A stretch of 64,000 nt of DNA from Chelonoidis abingdonii (Eukaryota > Chordata > Testudines > Testudinidae): assembly GCF_003597395.2 (NCBI RefSeq), contig NC_133773.1, positions 62,055,933 to 62,119,932 on the forward strand. Reading direction: 5' to 3'. The notes under the pieces were generated by a model that did no database searches, was not told the origin of the DNA, and saw only the letters and a program-made list of their open reading frames with translations. The translations under genes were made by a program, and so were the position numbers. Positions 23,301-35,300 of this stretch are shown here, in pieces. Each line of letters starts with the position of its first letter. Positions within the stretch are counted from its first letter, which is position 1.

Positions 23301-26300
23301 TTCCTTTTAACTCTTAAGGCTAAATGTTCAGTAATATACATGTAGGTTTCAGGCTGCACAACAAACGTGCACTTGCAGTTTCCAGAGGCAATATTAGATA
23401 GCAAAAATTATTGGTCCCCTGAATGAGAGTGTGGGCTGGTTGTCTACTTAAATATGAAATTTTCAACTTACCCAGATTGTGATTAGTTGCCTAATTGAAT
23501 GTGTAAGTAGATGCTTTTGCATGTGTAATCACATTGATTTATTTAAAAACTCACATGCTTTGGTTTCCACCTTCTACTGAGGAACATATCTGATCTTTCG
23601 ATTCCTCACATGTGCTGAAAGCTACTGGGGGGCTTATTAAGAATTTATTTGAATGTGAAATGCTGAATGGGACCAACAGAGTCAACGGAATGGATAAGGG
23701 TATATGTTTGACAAATAATTAAACTTAACAGCTGTGAAAATCCCAAATTATTAGTTATACTTTTAAAAGAGATTCTCCAGGATCTTCTTTTATTTCTTTA
23801 TTTCTTCCCACGTGCATCAGATCCAAAGGAAACACTCAAAATTAGAGCTGTGTTAAGAAAGGAAATTCCATTTTTTGGTGGATTTCAATATTTTGAAATT
23901 TTGTTTAGGAAAAAAACCTCCAAATTTTGAAATTCTACAAAAGGGAAAGCCCTAGGTTCTGGACTCCAGGGCAATCTGCTTAACTAGCTGTCCCAGTGTC
24001 AGGGATGCTGGAAGCCCTGGGGTCTCTGGTTCCAGGGAGGTCTGCATGGTGGACAGAAGTCTCTTGGATTAGTGGACCCTGGAAGCCTGGATTCCCCTGC
24101 AGCCAGCTATCAGGAAAATAGGCAGATTTCCAACAGAAAGCTACCTGGCAGGCAAGTTTCTAGATATGGCTGTTTTCCATCAGAACTTCATCAAAATCAA
24201 ATAGTCTCCACAAACCGTTTTGCTTTAAACAAACCAATCTGCAAAGTCCCACAGCAAGTATTTTGTCAGAATTTGCCAGCGAGCTGTAATACTAAGATAA
24301 CTATCCTAAAAGTTGTTGTTCATTTTCCTGTTGAATGTAAATTAGAAATTAAAGTTAATGTTACTTAAGCACAATTTTTTCCTGATGGCAATTTACCCCA
24401 GAACAAAAGGACTGAACAAAGCCCCATGTGCAACTTAAGCCCCACATGAAGGGTTTGAGTGCTGCAATGTGCCTTTCGCAGGCTTTTTGTGGGTTGAATT
24501 TCACCTCCTGTGAACTGGCTTAATAAATTACCATTCATAAGTCCTACTGCAGTGACCATTCTTTTTCCTCTCATGAATATTTACAGGGTCACATTGAAAA
24601 GCATTCTAAGTACCCTTTTGTTATATACTCTGTTACCTCAAAAATGAAAATTCCTGAACTTTCAAGAGCATTCTTTTTGAGGGAAAGAGTGTGTGCTCTA
24701 TAATATTCATATTAGCTGTTTCCAGATGCTGTAACTTAGGCCTTCTCGTTTTATGACAAATGCTTTCCTCCTTCTGCCAGTGTTAAAAGGAATGCTTGTC
24801 ACTTATCCTTTGGCTGGAGGGCACAACAGCTAGTTAGTAATTTTCTTCCTGCATATGCAAATGATATCAGTATGCATACCAATAGGTGTCACTCATTAAA
24901 AGAATACACAGCAATGAGTCCAGTGTGGATAGCATGAATGGTGTATTGGTGACTGTTCTCATAACATTTACTTTCCCTTTCTAATGCCATAATTGTAAAA
25001 AAGTGTGTCCTTTTGAGAGAATGAAAGTACCCAGTAGTTGGAAGAACAGACTGAGAGAAACAGAGATACAGTTTCAGCAGGAAGTGCAGAGGAATTAGAT
25101 GGTCTTGTTGACCAATAACTGGAGCTGTGCACCCAACATCCATGCTTCCCAACGGAAAATGTCATTGAAGGGAGGAAGAGTAGTGCCAAATGCATTGCTC
25201 TTGAATATGCATCCCTAGTGAGAGCCAAAGATAAGGTAGAGTTAATACATCATTCCTGTATCTGAATCCTAGCCAGAACATTTTGAATTGCGCTAAGGGA
25301 TATTTTGGGTTGACTAAAACAAAATATATTGTTTTCATTGAAAAATTGTATTGAAACATCTAAGTAGAAGGTATAGGTGGCCAATGAATGCTTGTAAAAA
25401 TACTTGCCCAGTGGAAATAGTATTATAGCCAGTTTTTAGTAAATTGCATAGAATCTTTTTGTTTGAAAAGAAGCTCATTGCTAAGAGCTACAGGTCACCT
25501 TGGTGCAAGTTCTCGCCATTCTTGCATGTTTGTACAAGGTGAGATGAGGACACTGAGAATCCTTCAGTACCCACATAGGCACCGTGAGAATCCTGAGGCT
25601 TGTGCTCACAACTTTGACTCTCTCTGTGGCCTTAGATAAGTCACGTAGGATCAACATTTTCAAAAGTATCCACTTATTTTGAATGGACCCTTACATGTCT
25701 CAAAGTGGATACCCAAAATTAGTGAACACTTCTGAAAATATTGTTCTAACTTCTCAGTTTCAGCAGTAAAATCAGGATAGTACCTAATTACATCACAGCA
25801 CTATTTGAGAATTTGTTTGTTGATTTTTACAAGGCACTTGTAAGGTGGTGGTGTTACATGTATTGCTCTATATCAGTTGTTGTTGTTTAATATTTATACC
25901 GCAGTAGCATTAGAGACCCCAATCAGAATTAGGTCCCTGTTGTGCTAGATGCAGAACAAATCCTTAAGAGAAAACAGTCCCTGCCTCAAAGAATTTACCG
26001 TCTAAATAAGGTCTGGAAAACCTTATATAAACTGGAAATTATATGTACAGAAGACTGGCAAGCTTCCTGTTTTGAAATGGCTGGAAAGCTCTCTCACAAA
26101 CACACTTTCAGATATGTTCTAACTAAACTTCTAATTTCACTGGTCCAGACATTGTAGGCCCATATTATACACTCGTCCATCTGTCCAGGTTTTTATTTTA
26201 ATACACATCACTATCGTATGTCTGAGCTAACGTGAAGCCTAATAGCCATCATCCTTTTGAGAAGCATTTTCCTGTTGCAGAAAGATGTAAAGTGTGAAGA

Positions 26301-29300
26301 TACCATAATTTCTGAAAGGGAAAATGGATTACTACTTGAAGGGGATTAAAATGGCAGTCAGACTGAGGAGTAAAGAGGACAATGCCTCTGTCTTTTACTG
26401 AGATTTGTTGCTTTAGGATACATGTTCCTTTTGATTGGTGACTAGGGTACAAGGATAAAATAAAACCTAATTTAAGTGTTAGAATTTAAAAAGCCCTAAC
26501 TGATCTGTGTAATCTGATTTGTTATGGCACTTTAGAGACTAACACATTTATTTGGACATAAGTTTAACAATAAATGTGTTAGTCTCTAAGGTGCCACAAG
26601 GATTCCTCGTTTTTGCTGATACAGACTAACATGGCTACCTCTCTGAAACCTGATTTATTATGTGCTTTATATCCAATTTTAGGTACAAAAGGAAGAAACA
26701 AAGGAGAATTTACAAATCTTCAGGGGGTAGCTGCATCTACAAATGGAAAAATATTAATTGCAGACAGTAACAACCAGTGTGTACAGGTATTATGTCTCTC
26801 TCTTAATATCAGTATTTTGCTATATTAAAGATAAAGCTTGTAAGATACAAGCATGGCTAGAAAATATAGAGGAGCCTGCTCTGCTCAGCATTCAGGATCA
26901 CTGATTTTTTTGAAATATTGTAGCTCTTTCAGATTCATATCAGATCTGCTACAACATGTGCTAGAATTGCTTCCCTTTTTATTATATTTGAATGTAAAGA
27001 TGAGATTGATCAGCAGTCATATTAGAAAAATATTGACTTTGCATTACAAGTTTTATTACTTCGATCAGTGTTCCCAAATAAAATCCAGAATACTGTGCCC
27101 AAACTCTGTTGCATAATCTGATTTTTTTGAGGAAAAAGAAACTAATGTAGGTTTCATTTTCAAATATCTTTTAGTTTCACATCAGTCTAATTTACTCTTC
27201 TCTCTGATATTATGGTAAATGTTGATTTCTATAGCAGCAGCCCCAATGACCACAATAGCCTGGCTTTAGGTGTTCAGATTCAATTTCCTGTGTGAAGATC
27301 AAGATGGATGGGTGGTTTTTCCCTCCCTTCTATCATGTATCATCTTCACCATTAAGGATTTATCAGCTTCATTCTGACTGAACATATGGTTGGAGACGAA
27401 TGTGATAGTTTCCTCTTCCCTAAGAATATTGGACTTGCAGAGTCAACTGCAGTAAAAACTTGTTTTTATTAGTAAACTAAACATGTTTTCAAAGAGACAT
27501 GGGATCAGATTTTCATCGGTTGCTTCTAAACAGGGGCAGGTCCAGGCACCAGCATGCCAAGCGCGTGCCTGAGGCGGCAAGCCATGTGGGGGGGGCCACT
27601 CTGCTGGTCGCCACAAGGGCGGCAGGCAGGTTGCCTTCGGGGGCATGTCTGCGGAGGGTCCGCTGGATCCTTGGCTTCGGCGGACCTCCCGCAGGCATGC
27701 CACAGAATCTGCGGGACCTCCCGCAAGCAAGCCGGCGAAGGCAGCCTGCCTGCCGTACTTGGGGCAGCAAAATACCTACAGCCGCCCCTGCTTCTAAACA
27801 TGCTCTTACAATTTTGCACTCACTCTTCATGTATTTGCAGACACAAATGGAATTTCAATATCTAATTACCTGTCTTAAAGACATAGCCAGTGGGCTAAAT
27901 TCTAAGAGGTGATAAATACCTTAACACCTCTCAGGATATTGCCTAATATTTATCCCTAACTCAGGTAATTAGATGTTGAAATTCTGTTCTACATTCTATC
28001 CTTGTCTCTTCCACAGACTACTTGTGCAACCTTGGCTAAGTGTCTGTGTGCCTCACTTTCTTCATTCATAATATGGGAATCACAATGCTTCCTTACCTCA
28101 GAGAGATGTTGTGAAGATTAATTCACTAATGTCTGTAAAGCATTTTGCGATTATTGCAAGCATGGTGCTATGTAAATGCAAAGTACTTGTTTACAGTAAA
28201 GCTAGGGTCCTGGTTGAGCTTCTCTGTAAATTCGGCCCAAAGGTTTCAGATATGTGCAGTAACATTGTTTCGTTATTGCAGTCAGATAAGAAACTGTAAC
28301 AATTAATATTTCCAGTGCTTTAATTATTTTCCTGTTTGCCAAAGACCATGTCATGAGAAATAGATTACTGTGATTAATGTACAATTACTTTTAAAAATAT
28401 TTTTTATCACAGATATTTTCCAATGATGGCCAATTCAAAAGTCGTTTTGGTATAAGAGGAAGGTCTCCTGGCCAGCTGCAGAGGCCCACAGGAGTGGCTG
28501 TGCATCCTAGTGGTGACATCATTATTGCAGACTATGATAACAAATGGGTTAGCATATTTTCATCAGATGGAAAATTTAAGGTAAGGCTATAATATGAAGC
28601 TTTGACTATTTAACAAGGGAATACATTTGTTTTGTTTTGAGAGAGAGAACTGGAGATGTGAAACAGATCAATAAATGCATTCTTTTCTTGTGGAAAACCA
28701 TGATGCACCTAAAACCAAGTTAAATAATAAATAGGAAAATACCAAAAGTATATGAATTATATTTTTAATAAAATTTTTATCAGCTAGGTGCTTGGGTGCC
28801 GCACTACAACTTCGAATTGCTAAACACCCAACAATAGTACACAGTGGCAAACTCCAAACAGTTCCACAGACAGATCATTAAGTAGTCTTCAGTACTTTAA
28901 GACTAGGCAGGAAGATTAACAGATCTTCCATCTTTTCATGTACTGTGTATTTATACCTGCCTACTATATTTTCTGCTCCATGCATCTGATGAAGTGGGTT
29001 TTAGCTTATGCCCAAATAAATTTTAGTCTCTAAGGTGCCACAAGTACTCCTTGTTGTTTTTGCTGATACTGACTAACACGTCCACCACTCTGAAACAGAT
29101 CCTCTAGTGGTAGCCCATTTCGTATCCTGGAGGCCATGACTTAAAATGAGTTGAGACCTTCAAATGGCAGTTAAAGAAAGAACATAGTGTCTTAAAAGGA
29201 TACCAAATTGATAATTGGTTCCCCAGAAAGGTGTGTCCTACTCTGTTTACTACATGCATGTCAGCAAGGCACGTTTGTAATTCACCCATTGTCCTATTGG

Positions 29301-32300
29301 CAGTCAATGCAAAGACAGCAAGGCAGGTTTATTATTTTTCACCAAAGATCACCCAAGTGCTGTATTATGGGCTGCCATATTGTGTGCTGGTTGACTTGCA
29401 GGCATCTCAGAGTAGAGAGAATTACATTATTCAAGTAGCAATAAAACAGGACCTAAAGAGATCTCCACTAGAGAGAGGGGCAAATTCTATAAAAGTTATG
29501 AACTTGCTAGAAACACATAAATATTCTCCCTTGTCCCACAGTTCTTTGTGGTCAGTGTGTGGTCAGGAAGAACGTCTAGTTCTTGACAGATTTTACCAGT
29601 GCCAGCTGTGTGCCACCCACACATGGCAAGACAAACTGGGCCTTAAAATTTGATGTGACTCAGAAAATCTCTTTTGGATCATGTACTTAATTGCTTAAGA
29701 AAAACTTTCTGCATGTGATTTTTTTTCTTCGTTCTCAGTGAAATGAGGGTTACAGTAATGTACTGACTTTGTATGTGAGTTCATGCTGTTTATTCTTTCC
29801 ACATGCTGACCATTAAAGAATAAGATGTACTATTAGACAGAGGTGTTCTCCTTAAAGCAAAAGAAGGCTGTGTTCTTGTCCCACTTTCCTGTGAGTGTTA
29901 TATAAGGCCTGATTCTGCAATCATTACTCACATTAAGTAGTTCTTTACTCATGTGAGTAGGCTCCCACTAGACTTCAACTTGGCCAGTTTAGCACATGTT
30001 AAAGGCAGCGTGCCTTGTCTGTATTAGATTTCTAATACACATTAGTTAGCATGTGTTAGCTAATGTGCTACATCACATCTTAAGCCCTAGTTTAGACAAA
30101 GCCCTGTTGATTTTAAAGAGCTATTTAAGAACTAAGGTTACTACTTATCAGGGGTAATGGTGGCAGAATTTGTCCCATAGTAAGTCACAGACACGGTTGT
30201 CTGTAGATCCTACTTATTACAATGTCTTTAAATGCAGCACAGAAACATAGCAGACATAGGAAAAATAAAAGGCAGAGAAAACTGTTAGGTTTGACATAGC
30301 AATAATTACCTCTGAGTTTGTTGAACCTGCTGTTCATATAGGTTATTGTGCTCTTAAAAGGAACAGAGTAAAAAGTCAGCTAACACTTTAGAAAACAAGG
30401 GGCTGTTTGCTGAGGAATTAGAACCAAGCATCTTTGTTGACCATTGACGTTCACCAACCTGCAGCTTAGCAGGCACTGTACTGAGGGTCAGGTAGAATTA
30501 GAGAGAATTACAACAGTGTCCCTAAGTCTGAGACAGAGGCCACAGGATTGAGTAAGATGGCAATATGCTATTCAGTCACAAAAAAGACCTGCTGAGAAAC
30601 TACCAACATACTTTCTCATTCACAGAGTCTGGTTTTGGAGCATAATTTTCTAGTTGGCATTTTCTGGCAGTTAACAACCCAAAATCTCAGGCCTGAGCTG
30701 CTCCAGGTGGCTATTAACAGGGAAGAAATGCCTTCCCTTTGGCTGCTATTTACTGAATAACTCATTCTATAGCAGACAGTTATAATCTCTTTAATGACAC
30801 CCCTTTTAATAGATTGTGTAGTCATATAGTGTTAAGGTGTGTGCAGCTGTATTTCCTACTTGTTCTACTTTTTACCTGAAGATCAGTAATTAACCAATTG
30901 TTGTTTTAAAAAAATATAGAATGTCTCAGGTGTGTGCATGAAACACGAGGTACTTCCCTTATAAAAGTAAAATAGCTTCCAAAATGTTCAGATACTCAAG
31001 GGATCTGGTTCTCCCCTCTGACTAGGGCAAATTACTTCATTGAAGTCAATGAACAAACTGAAGATAGACTGGTGTAAAACAGGTGCAACTGGGATCAGAT
31101 TCAGATCTTTGGAGTAATTGGAACATTGTATAAAAAATTAAAATCTTCCGTGTAAACTGGCTTGGATTGGAGGAAGATGCTGGAGTGTCATTTTCTTTAG
31201 TTCTCCTAGACTGAACATAAATTAAGCAAACTGGATGGTTATCCTGGGAATCAGTATCCTGTGCAGTGTTCCCTGCTAAAACAGAGACAAGTATTCAAAA
31301 TGTTAATATTAAGGACATTAACATGATATACAGACCAGCTTTGTTTGGTTTAGTAAATGTTTTTGTTGGACTATAGAAGCTCTGCAAAGGGGAAAAAAAA
31401 GTTGGCAATATCTTTTGTGTATCTAGTACAAGTCAATACATCAGACTTTATGGTCCTAGTAGTCAGAATGATTAAATGGGAGAGGAAAACTTGATTATAA
31501 TATATAACACTTTTTAATATGTAAACACAATGGACTGTATTTGAGAGAAATTCAAGACTATTACATAAGTATTCTACATATAGTGAGCAGGCTTGGTCTG
31601 ATGGTTGAAACACAGAATAGGGATTTAGAAGATCTATTATATATTTCTAGCTTTGCTAGACTCGCTATGGAATTTGAGCAAATTGCTTCATCTCCTGTGT
31701 CTGTTTCCTATCTATAAAATGGGAACAATAATATTTCCCTCCTTCATTGGGGTTTTGTGAGGTTAAAGTCAGCAATGTTTGCCAAGCGCTTTGAGACTGT
31801 AGATAAACATACAAGATATTAATGGTGATTCTGATTGAAGAAGGGCATGAAATACTGGGCAGCTTATCTGATGCAAGAAGTCTGCTAGTTGTTAGGCTGC
31901 ACCATTGACGGTCACATCAGAATTTTGTTCTGATCTTATTCTATATGTCATTTTTATCACTTTTCCCCCCCATTCCAGTCACTCCTCCCTTTGCACCATT
32001 TTAACAGCCATGAGAGCCAGTAAGCAAATTTCTTTGGAGCTATGGCCAAGCATCTCCATAATTACAGGACTTGGCTGGTTTATTGTAGTTGACTCCCATG
32101 CTAAGGAGAAAAGTTTCACTTTCCTGATGGTTTGTCCCCACTAGCTATAAGTACAGAGTCTGAAGTTTTCTCAAGGGCGTGAAACTTGAATATTGCATAA
32201 AGTAGAACTTAGCAAAATACTACCATAACACAACAACAGACCCTGAATTTCTTATAGTGCGAGATGGTGCGGCCTAGTGGATAGAGTGCTGGGTTAGGAC

Positions 32301-35300
32301 TTGGGAAACTTGTTCTGTGTACTCTGCCACTAGGTAATCTTGGGTAAGTCACTTTGCTTCCATGTACCTTGGTTTCCTCTCTGTAAGCAGGGAAAATGAT
32401 ATTTGTGTCCGTTTGTAAAGTGCTTTGAAATCTAATGATGAGAAGCACTATCTAAGAGCTAGGTATTTCAGATGGAGAGGGAATACATACAGATGTAGTA
32501 TTAGCGTGGCCATATGACTCAAAAATGGTGAAGCAACATGGGATTATCTTCATTACTCGCAGACAAGTGGCGGTGAAGCCTTTATATTTCACCAGCATTT
32601 ACATGGGTATACATACAGTAAATATTTCAGAGTTTTAGAAATGTTTTAATACTGTTTTTATTTATTTCTCTGCTCTAGAGCCAACCTTTCTATGTGCTAC
32701 GAGTCCAATGTAAAGGACTAATGCTATGTGAAGGAGAGGAAAAAATGGACAAATATTTTAGGTACCACTGAAGATTATCAAAAATAGCTTTTCTATGCAT
32801 AGCAATGGCATGATTTAGACGATCCCTTGATATCCTACTCTAAGGCTAAATAAAAGAGGGATTCTTGGCTCTCTGAGGGGAAAATTTTTTTTTTTTTCCC
32901 CTTCACTTCCAGCCCTGCTGGGTCATACAGTATCAGTCCTTAAAGATATCACTGGTCTAGGATGGCATATCGTCACCACGAGCCTCAGGTCAGGATGGTA
33001 TTAGAAGGGTGAGAAGGGATAGAAGGAAACGTATCTGGCAGGGTTAGGGTGTTTTTTTGTTCGTTTGTTTGTTTTTTTTAAATAACAAGAAAAAGTGGAA
33101 GCCGTTTGAAGTTACTAGGAGGTTTGGATAGTTAGAAATAATCCTGGACAAGGGGGAGGGTAAAGAGAAGTGGGTAAAGAGAAGTGGGCAAAGTGTGAGT
33201 GAGGTGCATGATACGCAGTTTGCTACACAGCTGTCTGTCTCCTTGCTTTGAGTAACTGAAAAAAATGGTTATTAGACAAAAACAAAGTAGTACACACATG
33301 CACCAACAAAGCTAAGGACACTGAATTAATTCCGTGTATTATGACCCTTTACAGCAACATGATCAGCAAAATTAAACCTTAAAAAAATTAAAAACTAACA
33401 AATTGAAGACTGTTAGAGGTAAGTCTCTGAGCTTTAGATATAAAGCAACTAATGGTTTCAGGTATGCACACATCCCTTTGTAGGGCATTTTCTATTTAAG
33501 CAGGGAGATTGTAGAACACGTGAAATTTGGAATCCAGGAAAAAGGGAAAATCAATAACTTAAATTCATAATAGCATATAAAATGAGGAACATAATGTACT
33601 TGACAGAATCCATTTTAACACATCATTTGTGTGAAAGGGTTAGAGGAGTCCTTACACTTTTTTCTTTCCTAGTGGCAGAAAACTCTGAGAATACTTCCAG
33701 TACCATCATTAACAGGAGTGTCTAGATTTCATAATGCTCAGTTTTAAATAATCAAGCCTGTAATTCTGACACCTTCAAGAAGCACAAACACACACAAAGT
33801 ATGTTGCTCCAGAATAATGATGTCACCGGTATATTTAGTATAAAACTGAAGATGGTATTTCTAGTAGCAAGCACTACAAACCATAGCTGGATTCAACTTG
33901 TGTGCTGTCTGCAAATTTATTTTCAAAATCCTGACCCAAGAGTAATTATTTCATTACTTCACTCTTCGAGTGCCTATTAGTAACTACACTGTGGTTTTTA
34001 TTCATGTTATTTTATATGATGTAATAGGGTCAGGAAGACGTTGTATTCATGAGAATGAATAATTTTTCCATAGGAATCCTGGAAATCCTGCAGAGTGGGC
34101 AGGGCCAGCTCCAGGCACCAGCATTCCAAGCTGGTGCTTGGGGTGGCAATCTGTAAGGGGCGGCAATCCCTGTTGTTTTGCTCCCAAGCAGCGCACTGAA
34201 TTGCCGCTGCAGACGGTGGGAGCCGTCCGTGTGCCCTTAGGGCAGCAGGTGCGTTTCCGCGGTGGCGACAATTCGGCAGCAGCTTCTATGTTTAGCTGTC
34301 CATGGCGGCTTCAACCAAACATAGAAGCTGCTGCTGCCAAATTGCCGCCACTGTGGAAATGCGCCTGCTACCCTAAAGGCACACGTACTGCCCCCATCTT
34401 CCACTGCGGCAATTCGGTGTGCTGCTTGGGGCGGCGAAAACTGTAGAGCTGGCCCTGAGAGTGGGGATGGGGCAGAAACAGACAATCTTATAGCAAATAA
34501 AAAAAAGCAAGATTTAATCAATTCAGAAAAGGAAATAGATCTACTTGTTTATGTTTAGTGGATGCCTTTGCTTGTTTGTCACTCTGCAAGCCCTAATACG
34601 TTTCACAGGTAGGCTATGACTATGTTCACTTTTTTCCTCCTATTGCCAAAACAAACTTATTTTTAAAAATGTTCATTGAAATTATTTTCAGTGCAATATC
34701 ATTGGTCTTTTTTTCTAATAGAAATTTACAGTGGAATGATCTAAGAAAAAATTTTAACAGCATACAAATACAAGGCCATGTGTTCCTTGTGTGGTGAGAA
34801 AACCCACTAGAAATGAAAAAAGTATGGAGGGATGCTGCAGGGTTCACCTTATGAAGTTTTCTCCATATGCTCCCTTCAAGAGAGAGAGGTTCAGGCAATC
34901 ACGTAGAGGTTGAGGCTCCCTGGGGAAATGTAGGTTCCATTATCTCAGAGTATAGGGTAGCTTCAGCATCTTCCACTTCACTCACTACCATTCAGGATGG
35001 TTCGTAAGAGACTGCCCCTCTTCTTCTGCATCTGTGCCCTAGCAATGCCACATGTATACGCAAATGGGCTTGTTAATGTAGTCTTTACTTCCCCTCAAAC
35101 TACCATAAGGATGTCTGCTTCTAAGTCTTCTGGTAGTTGAGGGAAACATACTATATAAAGCACCTTCTCCCTGCCTCTACCTCCTACCATCCTGGTACGG
35201 CTGCTCCCAGACCCACAGATCCCCAGCTGCTCCTGTGGGATCTAAGGAAGAGGCCTGTGCGGATTATGCTACAGAAGCACTGTTTACTCCAATATTTGCA

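Larger units (their letters stand above)
19375..26682 (+). other. TRIM2: TRIM2 intron (7.3 kb)
   Basis: Mostly AT-rich unique-looking sequence. It contains an ATT simple repeat (21382-21418), two copies of a dispersed turtle repeat (20107-20181, 22782-22872), an old dispersed repeat (25884-26010) and a fold-back copy of the turtle repeat (26522-26651) ending only about 30 bp before the next exon. Nothing was recognised in 23-25.8 kb. Confidence 0.8.
26787..28412 (+). other. TRIM2: TRIM2 intron (1.6 kb)
   Basis: Contains a GC-rich palindromic hAT-like element (27531-27790) with a perfect 8-bp duplication and a MIR-like SINE fragment (about 28005-28190). The rest is AT-rich with no other call. 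Confidence 0.8.
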
